Positions 22,454-34,515 are shown, counted from the stretch's first letter. The stretch is DNA of 64,000 nucleotides from Locusta migratoria (GCA_026315105.1 CM048750.1:109461297-109525296), one strand, 5' to 3'. Translations and numbers: made by a program. Notes: generated from the letters alone by a model not told the origin.

Positions 22454-22905
22454 TGTGGTGTCGCACAAGTCCAAAGTGCGCGCCACCTACTTTCGCCGCG
22501 CGCCGCCATGCACGCACGGCGCGGCGTTCTTACGACGACAGCCACGAGCGCCCTCTGCGGCAACTCCGCTCGTGGCTCCCACTGAACGACATCGTTCACT
22601 TGGGACTGAGTTAGGAACCAGTAAAGACTTCGGAATCCGATAGGCACCAGTGAAGACTAGGCTATCAGTTAGGCACTAGGCAGGACTCTAGCTCAACTAT
22701 GTATCAACATTCTACAGTACTATGTAAAAGTTAAATATTGTATAAATTCTGTGCAATATATATCTCGTTCTAATTTACTCTAGTGTTTCTAGTTTCTGGC
22801 TGCTCCTCTCCGTACCTGCACCAGCGTGCTATCTTTATTCCTGTGTCGGTCTCATTCCACTCGGCCACCGACACCTACGACGGAAATGAGACACAAAAGC
22901 GGCGA
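22454..22905 (+). repeat. LTR-like segment (Ty3/Gypsy-type) fragment
   Basis: The segment begins TGTGGTGTCGCAC, contains a CpG-rich upstream half, a TATA-type stretch (TTGTATAAATT near 22738) and ends GAGACACA. It is followed directly by AAGCGGCGACGAGGCTGGG. Sequence of the form GGCGACGAGG just inside a 5' LTR is common in Ty3/Gypsy elements and would overlap a primer-binding site. No second LTR, gag or pol is visible, so this is at best a truncated remnant. Confidence 0.4.
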
Positions 22906-23705
22906 CGAGGCTGGGACACAAAATTATAAGTAACTTAAACATTTCTGTTTGTATAAATAAAGCGCCTGATGATGAGCAAACCATTCTTCAAACTCTATGT
23001 GCAATGTTAGCTCGAACAATAACAAACAAAGTGACCGGTAGCAGAAGCACGAATATTTATTTGTTACCTCTCTCTCTCTCTCTAGAACAGACGCTGTCGC
23101 AGCCCTATTTCCGCCGTCTCTTCCATTTCTTTTCTATTACCTCCCACCCTTCCCCTCCCCGCGTACCAAACTTTTTGCTAAACAGGACTGAGACAGATGA
23201 TTCACGCTATTTAAATCGGCGTCTTTTAAAGAGGTTTGGTGCTCTGACAGGGACATTTTTCAGCTAGTTCTCTCCTTCTCCTTGTTACATTGGGGTATAC
23301 TACTTACCTAACTGTAAACATTTGTCATTTATTTATGTTTGTCGACACATTTGAGAACTTGCTATGTCTAATTAAAATATAAATTGCCGTCTGACTTGAG
23401 AAGATATCAGACTGCACGATATACAAAATCAAACTTTTCGTAGATAGTATCCTTAACAGCATCTCTTAACGGCCGCTGAGACCACTTGGACAAAATTGGC
23501 CAAATCGTGAGAGTGCACCCGCCAGATAAGCTACCAATATATTGACAATACAATGAGACATTCTTCTTCTCTCTCTCTTAGGTAAAAATCTGTATCTCGT
23601 CTGAATTTCATACACTACAATGTATGAACTAAAATCTACTATTTGAAAAGTACACGCAATGTCTTTTTACATCTGCAAACTCTTCAAAAGATGTTAAATT
23701 ACTTT
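22906..23705. other. No gene seen; (TC)n at 23067-23084
   Basis: No frame or element recognised. A short TC microsatellite at 23067-23084 and another near 23570 are the only structured sequences. Confidence 0.5.
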
Positions 23706-23795
23706 CGGGCAGCGGTAGAATGACCGAGCGATCTAAGGCGCCTTGCTGCAGATCGCACGGTTGCTCGCTGGCGGAAGTTCGAGTCCGCCCTGGCT
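23706..23795 (+). mobile_element. tRNA-Leu/Ser-like SINE head
   Basis: GACCGAGCGATCTAAGGCGC matches the A-box region of tRNA-Leu/Ser genes, and GGAAGTTCGAGTCCGCCC supplies a B box with a paired T stem. There is no matching acceptor stem, so this is a tRNA-derived repeat and not a gene. The body after 23800 does not match the main SINE family of the window. Confidence 0.6.
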
Positions 23796-23937
23796 TAGTT
23801 TAACTTCGTTTAAATTGTTTGTAAAGTTTTCCCTTTAATGCGTAATATAGCTGATCAGCTACTTGCCTCATGTTTCCTTTATCCTTTAAACTGTTCAATT
23901 TTTAGCACAAATTCATTAGTAGCGGCTTGTATCCATT

Positions 23938-24095
23938 AAGATACCGATTAATTAATTTCATTTTTGACTTCCCGAGGCTCATGTTGAGGCTCCTATTTCT
24001 GGTAGAACGATTTTGGCAGGTATTTTATTAAAATTAGGGGATATGGTGTTTTCCGCATAACAATGGTCATTTCCTATACTAGTAGCGCGTCCTAG
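23938..24095 (+). pseudogene. Nuclear copy of mitochondrial ND4 (numt fragment)
   Basis: Read with the invertebrate mitochondrial code (TGA Trp, AGA Ser, ATA Met), 23956-24040 gives FHFWLPEAHVEAP then ISGSTILAGILLKLG. This is the conserved LPxAHVEAPxSGSMILAGxLLKLGGYG region of NADH dehydrogenase subunit 4, a membrane subunit of complex I. One base is missing at the GGYG position (24040), after which GYGVFRM follows in a shifted frame. An internal TGA and TAA would stop it under the nuclear code. It is a short inserted mitochondrial fragment, not a working gene. Homology fades on both sides, so the ends are approximate. Confidence 0.8.
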
Positions 24096-25344
24096 AAATT
24101 ATAAATTGCAGAGTACTACTGAATCATTTCAACAGTTACATGTGTGTTTGCTAAGATTGGTATTCCTACTTTGCCATGTAAAACTAGTCAGTCACGTACT
24201 ACTGTCACAATGCGAGCTACTTTCTGGGAAGATGAGAGGCATAATAGTGACATTTACTACAGCGGTTACATCATGGAAGCACTATATAGGTGATCAGCTA
24301 TGAACGTTTTGCTGTTAGTAGTACATAATAATTTTAAGGATTTTGTTCCGGTATTTTTCTCAATATATAACCGTTATATGTTAATCGTGATAATTTTAAA
24401 GCTCAAAATATAAAGCCATCCATTAAAGGCTTAGCGACTGATAACCAAAGAAGTCCCTAAAATGTCAGTTAAGGTAATTTGATGCTGCAGAGTAACTGCA
24501 ACGAATAACACAAATAAAATCAAGCGATAATGTCAAACTGTGAGAAGTGGTAAACTCAATTTCTTCCGAGTTGATTTCTTACAACCAGATGGTAAGTTTC
24601 AAATCGGTAGAAATGCCGCCTCTCAGCACAAGTGACGTGATGTCAACACAAATGCAACGTATCTTCAAAAAGGATAACGATTTTTTTTAATGGAAAACGG
24701 CGTTTCTAGAAAAATGTCTTCAGAAGGTATTGTTAAAATTTAAGCAATTTTCTATGGATGGTTATAAACATGTAATCCACGGTGAAAAAAAGCTGTAAAG
24801 ATTTTTTGAGATTTTTTTTTTTTTTTTTTTTTTTTTGCACCAGTGCGACAACGTTGGATTTCAGTAAAAAATAATTATATAAAAAAATGGTATAAAGTTG
24901 TTTGAAAATATAATCATAATAAAATTTAATAAATTATGGTCGAGTTTCAATGAATAAAGAGTAGAAAGTGTCTATCCCTAAAAATTAAAAGTTTTTCGTT
25001 GCGATCTCAGGAACCGCCGAAGAGCGGATGGTACTTTTATAAGCTGTAATATCGCGTGACCGAAAGTTGTTCAGGAATTTTTTTTTCTATTACTTAGGGG
25101 TATGGTTGTATGAATATTTTACAACCCTACGTACGTAGTTTGCAATCGTTAAACGAAAATAAACATAAATGTACCTAGTTCAGGCCCATAGAAAATATTT
25201 TGCCCAAAATTTGCTAGATATTTCGAAGTGCGCGGGTTGGCTACAAGTGTAGAAACTGTTTTAGTGCGTTATTTTAGCCGAGAAAACCGCATCCAACATT
25301 TATTATAAACATGCAAAACATGACACAAAATTTGAATGCAAAAC
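24096..25344. other. No gene seen; poly(T) at 24809-24836
   Basis: AT-rich sequence with a T-run at about 24809-24836. I could not extend the ND4 match to the right with confidence. Confidence 0.5.
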
Positions 25345-25699
25345 GTTCAGGAGGGCAATACGGAAAGGCGTGTTGGATCCGAACGGACTAGTATCACTAG
25401 CAGTCGAGGTGGCAAGCATCCCCATGGCTGTAAAGGATCGTGCAGCCACGTCTCGATCCCTGAGTAAACCGATGGGGAAGTTTTTAAGACAACAACCATC
25501 TGCACGAACAGTTCGACGACGTTTGCAGCAGCATGGGCTATCAGCTCGGACACCATGCCTGCGGTTACCTTTGACGCTGCATCACAGACAGGAGTGCCTG
25601 CGATGGTGTACGCAACGACGAACCTGGGTGCACGAATGTTAAAACCTCTTTTTCTCGGATGAATCCAGGTTCTGTTTACTACATCATATGGTCGCTTAA
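25345..25699 (+). pseudogene. Tc1 transposase internal fragment
   Basis: Pieces read RRACWIRTD then AVKDRAATSRSLSKPMGKF, RQQPSARTVRRRLQQHGL, SARTPCLRLPLTLHHRQE and FSDESRFCL (shifted frame). They match the middle of the Tc1 transposases at 7651-8669 and 46366-47389. Both terminal repeats are missing, and the RTE-like LINE begins about 100 bases downstream, so the copy is truncated on both sides. Confidence 0.8.
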
Positions 25700-25814
25700 A
25701 TATCATGCTGGCAACAATCAGAGCAAAATGCCTCGAACCTTTGGAGGTGATGGAGTCCCACCTCTAATTGACAGACCAGGGACTCCTCCGATACGACTTG
25801 GCAAACGATCCGGA

Positions 25815-28668
25815 ATGAGATAGGGAGCTATTAATATGAATGGGGATTACACTGGGAAGAAGGTAGAGCTAGCGGAGGCTTCAAGTAAGATGGGGTTAGA
25901 TGTCTTAGCTGTTAGTGACGTTAGAGTAAGGGGAGAGAAAGAGGACGAAGTCGGAGAATACAAGGTCTGCCTGTCAGGATTCAAAGTAGGAAGAGCACAG
26001 TGGGGAGTAGGCTTTAACATCAGGAAAGCAATCCAACCCAGCATAATTGCAATAAGGTATGTAAATGAACGACTGATGTGGATAGATTTGGCCATCTCCA
26101 ACAAGAAAATTAGGATTGTGGCAGTGTATTCACCCTGTGAAGCGACAGATCAAGATGAGATGGACAGATTTTACAACGCACTTAGTGACGTAGTTGTTAG
26201 AGTGAAGGATAAGGATAGTGTTTTACTCATGGGAGATTTCAACGCCAGGATAGGAAATCGAACAGAAGGTTATGAAAAGGTTATGGGTACGTTTTGAGAG
26301 GATATTGAGGCTAACAGGAACGGAAAACAGCTCTTGGATTTCTGTTCCAGTATGGGCTTAGTTATCACAAACTCCTTTAAACACAAGGACATTCACCGCT
26401 ATACTTGGGAAGGAATGGGAACCAGATCTGTCATTGACTATATAATAACAGACCAGGAATTCAGGAAGACAGTCAAGGACACACGTGTATTCAGGGGGTT
26501 CTTTGATGATACTGATCATTATTTAATCTGTAGTGAAATTGGTTTTGTGAGACCAAAAGAGCAGAAAGTCAGGGCTACGTGAGGAAGGATAAGAGGGAAG
26601 AAGCTTCAAGACAAGTAAATTAGGCAGAAATGCATAGCAATGATCTCGGAAAGGTACCAGCTAGTTGAATGTAATGATTCACCGTCACTGGAAGAGGAAT
26701 GGTCAAGGTACAGGGACACACTACTGGAAGCAGCTAGAGAATGTCTTGGAACAGTAGTGTGTAAAGGTAGGAAGAAGCAGACAGCTTGGTGGAATGACAC
26801 AGTCAAGGCAGCCTGTAAAAAGAAAAAAGAAGGCATTTCAAAAAAGGCTCCATACTAGAAATCAGGCAGACACAGAAAGTTATGTTGAAGAAAGAAAAAA
26901 AAACCAACGGATAATTGCAGACTCCAAGCAGAAATCATGGGAAGACTTTGGAAATAAGGTAGAAACTCTGCGCCAAGCCGCGGGAAAACCATTTTGGAGC
27001 GTGATTAGCAATCTTCGAAAGGGAGGGAAGAAGAAATCAACAAGGGTGTTGGACAGTTCAGGAAAACAGCTAGTCAACCCTGTGGAAAATTTTGAAGAAT
27101 TGCTCAATGTAGGTGAAACGCTGAATGATGTGTCAGATTTTCAGGTAGAATGGGTTAGGTACGACGATGGAAACAGGATCTCATTTAAGGAATTGGAGAA
27201 AATGGTCAGTAGATTACAGTGCAATAAGGCGGCTGGGGTGGATGAAATTAAGCCAGAAATCGTCAAATACAGTGTTATATCAGGTCTCAAATTGTTACAC
27301 AGGATAATTGGGAAGGCATGTGAATCGGGACAGGTTCCATCTGACTAGACTAAAGCGGTAATCACGCCAATTTTCGAACATGGAAACATAAAAGATTGTA
27401 ACTACTATCGAGGTATCTCTTTAATTAACGTTGTAGGCAAAATATTCTCAGGTATTATTGAAAGGAGAGTGCGAGTATTAATTGAGGACAAGTTACATGA
27501 AAATCAGTGTTGGTTTAGGCTTCTTAGAGGCTGTCAGGACCCAGATCTTTAGCTTTCGGCAGGTAATGGAAAAGGGAGTTTTATCTATGCTTCATAGATC
27601 TAGAAAAGGCTTATGACCGTGTTCCTAGGAGGAAGCTTCTGTCAGTTCTACAAGATTATGGTATAGGAGCCAAACTTCTGTAGGCAATTAAAGGGCTTTA
27701 CGTAGTCAGGAAGCAGCTAGAGTAGATGGCAAATTAAGCTCATGGTTAAGAGTAGTGTCACCACTGTTGTTCATACTATTCATGGATCATATGTTGGAAA
27801 CAGTAGACTGGCAGGGCGGGATTAAAATAGGTGAAAACAAAATAAGCAGTCTCGCATATGCTGATGACTTAGTTGTAATCGCCGATTCGATTGAAGGGTT
27901 GCAAACTAATATTTCAGAACTCGATCAGAGGCGCAAGGATTACGATATGATCAGTATCTCCAAAACAAAAGTAATGTCTGTGGGAAAGAAATTTAAACAG
28001 ATTGAGTGCCAAATAGGAGGAACAAAGTTAGAACAGGTAGACCGTTTCAAGTACCTGGGATGTATTTCTCACAGGATGGCAACATAGCGAAAGAACTGGA
28101 ATCGAGGTGCAGCAAAGCTAATGCAGTAAGTTCTCAGCTATGATCTACTCACTTCTGCAAGAAGGAAGTAAGTACCAATACTAAGCTAGCAATGCACCGC
28201 TCTATCTTTCGACCCACTTTGTTGTATGGTAGTGAAAGTTGGGTGGATACAGGTTACCTTATTCACAAGGTAGAGGTTACATATATGAAAGTAGCAAGAA
28301 TGATTGCAGATATTAATAGATGGGTACAATGGCAGGAGGGTGTACATAATGAGGAAATCAGAGAAAAACTGGGAATGAACACCATAGATGAAGCAGTTAG
28401 AGCGAACAGATTGAGATGGTGGTGTCATGTTACACGCATGGGAGAAGCGAGGTTACCTAAGAGACTCATGAGGTCGGCAACGGAGGGTAAGAGGAGTCGA
28501 GGTAGACCAAGAAGAAAGTACTTAGTTTCGGCGCAGAATGATTTTGAAGTAAAAGGCATAACATCCAGACGAGGCATTAATATTAGCATTGAATAGGGGA
28601 TCATGAAGGAATATTATTAGAGGTACTATGCTCCAGACTGAACGCTGAAAGGCATAATCAGTCTCTAA

Positions 28669-28700
<32 letters not shown>
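25815..28700 (+). mobile_element. RTE-like LINE, degenerate
   Basis: An APE endonuclease is followed by a reverse transcriptase in one translational order. A very short 3' UTR ('gaacgctgaaaggcataatc') and a (TGA)n-(TGG)n microsatellite tail at 28665-28706 follow, in place of poly(A). Short 3' ends with trinucleotide tails are typical of RTE elements. The 5' end is truncated inside the endonuclease, since its N-terminal strand is absent. Confidence 0.75.
25836..28596 (+). pseudogene. RTE-like endonuclease/reverse transcriptase, broken
   Basis: Endonuclease motifs: VLAVSDVRVRGE near 25900, IRIVAVYSP (26110), LLMGDFNARIG (26225) and VIDYIITD plus DTDHYLIC (26430-26530). Reverse-transcriptase motifs: NKAAGVDEIKPEIVKY (27222), PIFEHGNIKDCNYYRGISL (27370), EKAYDRVPRRKL (27604, shifted), SPLLFILFMDHM (27758) and YADD at 27857-27868. 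The C-terminus reads LLYGSESW, RLRWWCHVTRMGEARLP and KRSRGRPRRKY (to 28520). A TGA at 26295, a TAG at 27346 and at least three frameshifts break it. Catalytic residues survive where the frame can be read. Confidence 0.85.
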
Positions 28701-28702
<2 letters not shown>

Positions 28703-28706
28703 GGTG

Positions 28707-29023
28707 TTGTGTTAGAAAATATATTAGGAGTACATACTGATTAAACATCCACAGCATAATCGATCTTACTACATATGAACTGGTTATTTATATGTCATAA
28801 TAATGAGTGCAATCAATCACTTTAATACAAACAATTTTCTACATTATAGCACATTACATGCACATACCCACATTACATGCGTGCTGAGATACTCGTTTAA
28901 TGAAAACACGATGCGTCATTGCGATAGGTAATGACATTCTGTCACAGAACGTAGTGCCCCAGTGGGGACAGTGCGACTCACGGCGTGTATGAGGCTAACA
29001 AATCTTCTGTGAACCAAAAAACA

Positions 29024-29061
<38 letters not shown>

Positions 29062-30640
29062 TTCTAAAGAAAAAAAGCATTGTAAATTTCATCGAAATCG
29101 TGTGAGCCGCTTCCAAGACATAAAGTCCACCGTAGAGCACACATACAAAAAGCAACTGATTTGCTCAATTTGCATTGGCTTCAGAAGTCTTATAAAATTT
29201 ACCTATTAACCATATACTACAGGAGAGCTACACTCTGCTATTCCTTATGATGAATATACTATTGATCACAGCACTAAGGACTACCGCATATCTCTGTGTT
29301 CAACAGACTCCGAGATATAAGGCTGTGAGGAATCGCAATTTCGCACACGGCGTGTACCAACTATGAATAACGTTACACCGCGTCGTGTACGTTGAGTACT
29401 GCGGACTCATGTAGAGGTTACTCGTTTAACAAGTACACTACACATCCGATTTGAGCCAAGGCTAGTCACTTGATATATATAATAAACGTCTCTCCCAGTT
29501 CGAGAAGTGCATAATGGAATGTACGAGCACTCAGGGTTAGAAGATGTATGTTGCACACGGCAGTTTGGATCGGTTCAGGTGATGTGCGCGGGAAGCATAG
29601 TAGTTACCACCGAGACAGTTCACGAAAATCGGAAAATCTGCGTTTGAAACCTGGTTCGGGTCAAATTTTTATGTGTCGTAAATAAGTTGTACAACTGACA
29701 CTGATTCTAAACCACAATTACAAATATATCTTTATTATTGAAGGTCGGTTCGTTCTTAGGATGAATTGTTCATTGCATGTATTATTCATACATTGATTTG
29801 ATAAACTGTAAAAACGTAAAATTATACATAAATTTATCCATGTTATGTGGATTGATATGAGGTCTGCGACTGCATTATAAACGTTTTCGAAAGAAATTAT
29901 ACTCCAGCAGTCACTTGTGCTAATTAAAATATTAGTAAAAAGTGACAGCTGCAGTATAAATTATTTCAAAAAAGTAAATTTATAAACTTCAAAGTGAATT
30001 AATTCCTGTCGGAAACATGGAAAAATTAACTGCCAAGTATATCTTCTCTCACAATTTCTAACTTTCAGATTTCGAACCGCCTTGATCGAATGATGATGAT
30101 AAAGCATGATCACAGAATCTGCATTATTATGATACTGACCGACGCTCTATGAGTATGGACGGAATTAACTCTGGGACATAGTGCAGGCATCTCAAAATAT
30201 TTCACACCACTTCGCAATATTTCTGTTATTTTGAGTCCTACAATAAAGATAACTGTTTGAGGCAACTGCTTCATGACGGAAAAATGCTTTGGTGTTATTC
30301 TCCATAAATGAGAGACTGCTCAGTATCATTTCTCAATGCCTCAATTATTGAGAGAAGAAAAGAGCTCTATGGACACTAGCTCGATCTTGGTGCGTTACTA
30401 ACGCCTAATGAAATCACAGTTTCGCCAATCTGGCCGCTGTACTAATGCTTAACGCCGGGATAACGCGACACCACCGACTCCTATATTGCTCGTAAACACT
30501 GATCACCTAGGACGTTATGACCAAGTAACTACTATGAACGTAAATGCGTCCAGGTGATTTTAACATCAACTGATGAGGAAAGACGGGTATCAAACACACG
30601 GACGCTTCACATAGAGCGTGCTAACCATATATAGGGGCGT
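28707..30640. other. No gene seen; (TA)n at 29026-29060
   Basis: AT-rich. A TA microsatellite of about 35 bases lies at 29026-29060. No frame or repeat family was recognised. Confidence 0.5.
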
Positions 30641-30649
30641 GCACGCGTG

Positions 30650-30910
30650 TGCAACGATCTTGCAGACTTTGACTGCGGGCAGAATGTAATATCCTGGGGG
30701 CTCGGCAAGTTCATTTTGAAAACTGTTCAATGTCAGGTGCTGTGCTGAATATCTTTACCTGCTGGCGAAACAAAGTGGAACCACATCCAAACATTCAGGG
30801 TTTGGGCGGCCATCCCTTATTATAGACGTCGGATTTCATGGGCTGGTAAGATACGTCAAGAGGCGAACTTCAGCGGAACTAGTATCTGACATTAGTATCT
30901 TCATTAAAAT
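30650..30910 (+). pseudogene. Tc1/mariner helix-turn-helix relic
   Basis: In changing frames the plus strand gives LADFDCGQNVISWG, IFTCWRNKVEPH and IDVGFHGLVRYVKRRTSAELVSDI. This order resembles the paired N-terminal DNA-binding domain of Tc1-type transposases (FxRGQIV..., a recognition helix ending in W, then GRPRLIDxRxxRRLxRxV). No DDE region follows, since the 17-bp minisatellite begins 40 bases later. The call rests on spacing and a few conserved positions. Confidence 0.45.
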
Positions 30911-30948
30911 ACATGAGAAAGTAGTTTGATGCCTTCCGCATAAAAAAT

Positions 30949-31519
30949 AGAGATTGATGGGCCCCGAGATTGATGTGCCCCGAGATTGATAGGCCCTAAG
31001 TTTTATGTTTCTTGAGATTGATAGAGCCCCAATATTGATGGGGCCACGAGATTTAAGGGCCCCCGAGATTGATGGGCCCCAAGATTTATGGACCCCGAAA
31101 TTGATGGGTCCCTAGATTGATGGGTCCCGAGTGTAATGGGCCCCTAGATCGATGAGTCCTGAATTTGATGGGCCCTGAGATTGATGAGCCCTGAGATTGA
31201 TGAGTCCTGAGATTGATGAGCCGTGAGATTGATGGGGCCTGAGATTGATGAGCCCTGAGATTGATGGGCCCTGAGATTGATGGGCCCTGAGATTGATGGG
31301 CCCTGAGTTTTATGGGTCCCGAAATTGATGGGACCCCGATATTGATGGGGCCACGAGATTCATGGGGCCATGAGATTGATGGTGCCACGAGTTTGATAGA
31401 GGACCATAATAGATAGGACCTTGAGACTGATGGGGCCCTGAGAATGATGGGGCCCTGGGACTAATGGGGCAATGGGACTATGGGGCCCTCAGAATGATGA
31501 GACCTAAGAATGATGGAGG
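30949..31519. repeat. 17-bp minisatellite, about 33 units
   Basis: The unit is near GGGCCCTGAGATTGATG and repeats for about 570 bases. The core 31190-31310 is the most regular; the edges carry variants such as GGGGCCACGAGATTGAT. Because 17 is not a multiple of 3, successive units rotate through all frames, which is why a 100-codon minus-strand frame (31086-31388) exists. That frame is a by-product of the repeat. Confidence 0.95.
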
Positions 31520-31587
31520 CACCGGGCTTGCTCGCTTCCAACATTTGACTTAAGTAAACAACAGGATGACTTCATCATAAAAGGAAA

Positions 31588-31769
31588 GCCGGCCGCAGTG
31601 GCCGAGCAGTCTGCGGCGTGTCAGTCACAGTCTGCACGGCCGCTACGGTCGGGGGTTTGAATCCCCCCTGTTGTTTGTGTCGTCTTTAGTATAAGGTAGT
31701 TCGTAAGTAGTTTGTAAGCTTAGGGACTAATTACTCCGCAGTTTAAGCTTAACAAACATTTGAACATTC
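31588..31769 (+). mobile_element. tRNA-derived SINE with perfect target duplication
   Basis: Head GGCCGCAGTGGCCGAGCAG (A-box region) and GGGGGTTTGAATCCCCCC (B box), body 'tagtataaggtagttcgtaa', 'gggactaattactccgcag' stem-loop region and 'caaacatttgaaca' tail. It is flanked by CATAAAAGGAAA at 31576-31587 and 31770-31781. The duplication is exact, so this is a recent insertion. Confidence 0.9.
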
Positions 31770-31827
31770 CATAAAAGGAAAAAAATATCTTCTAATCTAG
31801 AATGATAAAAGGCTGACTTCACATTCA

Positions 31828-32026
31828 AAAATGTTTATAAGTCTAAGGAAATTAAGTACGTTAGTCATCAGCCCGTAGGCTTACGAAGTACGTACACTAA
31901 CTTAAATTAACCTACGTTAAGGACAACACAAACACCCATGCCGAGGGAGCAATAGAAGCCTCGACGGCGAGGAACAGGGCGCTCCACAGCAAGGCGCCTC
32001 AGAACGCTCGGCCACTCCACCATGCC
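31828..32026 (-). mobile_element. tRNA-derived SINE, subfamily 1b
   Basis: Minus-strand copy carrying the subfamily-1b diagnostic (plus-strand 'acttaaattaacctacg', as at 8803-8998). The B-box region is decayed ('aatagaagcctcgacgg'). It lies about 50 bases from the plus-strand SINE at 31588-31769 in convergent orientation. Confidence 0.75.
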
Positions 32027-33400
32027 ATTCACATTAGCCCTGCTGTTAAAAGCATCATGTATATATTGATTCTACGTTTCCTCAAACCGGATATCTTTCA
32101 TGAATACCACGGTATTCACTACCCAAGTGAACTGGCCACAATATAGTTACGCATTTCTCTCCCATAACGCTATGTGCGATGTATGGTCCGAGATAGACGT
32201 GCGATATTCGGTGACAGTTCAAAATCTGTATTACGTAAGCTGTACTATTTTGAATACACTATTAATTCTGCCTACGCTTGTTTGCTGTTGAATTTTGGAC
32301 ATAAAGAACATTATGTTTGATATTCTAATGCCCGATTTCCTTTCCGAAGATCATTTTGCAAACGCTATTGCAACGATGTTGCTAAACTGAAATGTAGAAA
32401 CACATGTAAGGGTTGCGTTTCTGTAAGATTTGGAAAAAAATATTTAATAATTTACAGTAACACTTAGAAGTAAACTCAGTTCACAACAAGTTTGGTATTA
32501 CTTTAATGATACGGCCAGTTAAGTTTTTATGTTCGTATTTTACGATTATATTTTCTGTTGGTTTTATGTACACTACGTTCATCTTCATATTCCTATATTT
32601 TCTGGTGCGTGTTTCTCTGTTTTAGTATAGTTCTATATTTGCTGCACTCTACTTTTGTTGACATATTAATGCATACATGCATACGTGGCTGAAACGAACG
32701 GCTACACTGACGCCACTGTGTTTTAAAATTAGAGAAAATATAAAGAAAGATAAACGAAAGTATTATGATACATTATCCAGTATTCTTACAACTCGACTTT
32801 AACACGTTACAGTTCACAAAAGTCACTGAATTAAATGCTAAGCAGATTGGAAAGCGGCTGTAAATATCACCTGACGTGTTTAGTGTTGAGTCTGATAAGT
32901 GTGCGTATGTGGGTTTCACTTATGGTTGAGAGCCAGGACGATGTACAGAAGAGTCTCTTCATTAGAAATTGAGTTCATCTCAGAAATTAGTGGACAGCTA
33001 CATGCAGTTTTCTTGGTGAATCAGTGCATCTTGTTTTCTGAAAAAACATATTTTATTTGATGTACCTACATATCTTTCCTGCGGATGTCTTGCAGAAGTG
33101 TCGCTGTTATATCTTAAGTCCTCTTCGAGGGAGTTTCTCTGATTAATTTTGCGACTTGTCTATCGTCAGTGCTTCATCATATGCAGAGTTTCACCCTCGA
33201 TTTGTATTTTCTTGCAGGACTTGCAATCGACATGGGGTGGTATCTTCGAGTGTTAGAACTTAAATAGTATCAACACTGCTGTGGAGACGCTAGGCAATGG
33301 AATCTACTATTGTCGCTGATATAACATGTTGCTGACATACCTACCTTACCTCCGAGCAAATGGACACACCCACCCACTTCAGCGGCGTGCGCATAATCGA
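32027..33400. other. No gene seen
   Basis: AT-rich single-copy sequence. The frame at 32100-32291 has no recognisable feature. Confidence 0.5.
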
Positions 33401-33419
33401 ATTGTGAGTGAACACTCTA

Positions 33420-33835
33420 ACGTAACGGTATCAGTATGTTTTCTAAATAGGAACAACGGATTTGGATCAAGACTGCATGTGCCAGACGTCGTACAGCACG
33501 ACAGTGTCATCAAAGTCTTCAAGAACCCTAATATGGTGAAAGTTTTGGTTGTGATCGTGTGCGACAGTGATGGTGTTATGCCAACGCATTACCTTCCTCC
33601 AAGGCAGACCATCATTGCACATTATTACTGTTCGTTTTTGGAGCATCACCTGCGACCAGCTCTGCGAAAGAGGAGGCAGCACTTTCTGCGCAATCCAACC
33701 ATTATATAGCATGACAATGTGCAGGCGTATACAGCGCAAGCTGTGGTTGCTCTGTACGGTCGATGAGACCGGAAAATACTGTACCATCCACCATACTCTG
33801 CGGACTGAAGTCCTTGTGTTTGATTTTTTTTTTCT
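33420..33835 (+). pseudogene. mariner transposase C-terminal fragment
   Basis: The plus strand reads VPDVVQHDSVIKVFKNP, VKVLVVIVCDSDGVMPTHY, then after a stop HDNVQAYTAQAVVALYGR, RKILYHPPYSAD and SPC. The sequence 'HDNA-H-A' about 90 residues after the 'SDG' strand, followed by HPPYSPDLSPCDY, is characteristic of mariner-type DDD transposases. The stops at 33706 (TAG) and at the final YSAD position, and the loss of both ends, mark it as dead. The overlapping minus-strand frame is a shadow. Confidence 0.75.
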
Positions 33836-33892
33836 AACAAGAGAAACTCCCAATCGTACCCCCCCCCCCTCCTCCCTCAGTTATAGTTATAC

Positions 33893-34515
33893 TTTGACGC
33901 AGTGGATTGACCGTAAAAATCTGAACACAGATCAGTCGAGAAAACTGGAAGAAGTTGTGTGGAACTTTGAAAAGGAAAAGCAAAATATAAAAACCAAACG
34001 GTTCATGCGAAAGATGGGTAACGTGGAACAGAGTGTGAGTATTGGAGCGCCGTGGTCTTGTGGCTAATATGAGGAGCTGCTGAGTGAGAGGTTATTAGTT
34101 CAAGCCTTACCCTCAAATGATAATTTGAATTCTGTCATTTTCGCAAAATTATGATCTGTCCGTCTGTTCATTTAAGATGCTCTTCGCTGTAATCAGTTTA
34201 GTGTCTGTGTTTGCGACCGCACCGCAAAACCGTGCGATTAGCAGACGAAAGGAAGTTTCTCTCCAATGGGAACCTAAAACATTTGATCGCAAGGCGATAG
34301 GTCAACCAATTCTTCCACAGATAAACACATTTGATGTATACTTGGTGATGGTATGAGCGTCATATGACAGGAATCTCTTGTCGACCCACGTAGCTTCTAC
34401 ACTTAGTGAATGGGTAAAGAGATTCTACCTTATACTATTTAGGTTCTTTTTTTGTGGATGTGTTAATCACTCCCAAAAAAGTGTTGAAAACATAAACGTT
34501 TGTCACATAAACTGC
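33893..34515 (+). mobile_element. tRNA-derived SINE, second family
   Basis: A leader (33893-34047) precedes a tRNA-like head with A-box-like TGGTCTTGTGGCT (34056-34068) and B-box-like TTAGTTCAAGCC (34096-34107). The leader and head recur on the opposite strand at 34625-34925. The body from 34150 to about 34515 is present only in this copy. A leader before the tRNA part is unusual and may mean a fusion of two repeats. Confidence 0.55.

Noticed and set aside
31086..31388. 100-codon minus-strand frame rich in Pro, Ser, Ile and Arg
   Set aside because: It is a translation of the 17-bp minisatellite and exists only because the unit has few stops in any phase.
33567..34067. 166-codon plus-strand frame
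   Set aside because: It crosses from an out-of-frame mariner relic into a SINE leader, so it is not one gene.
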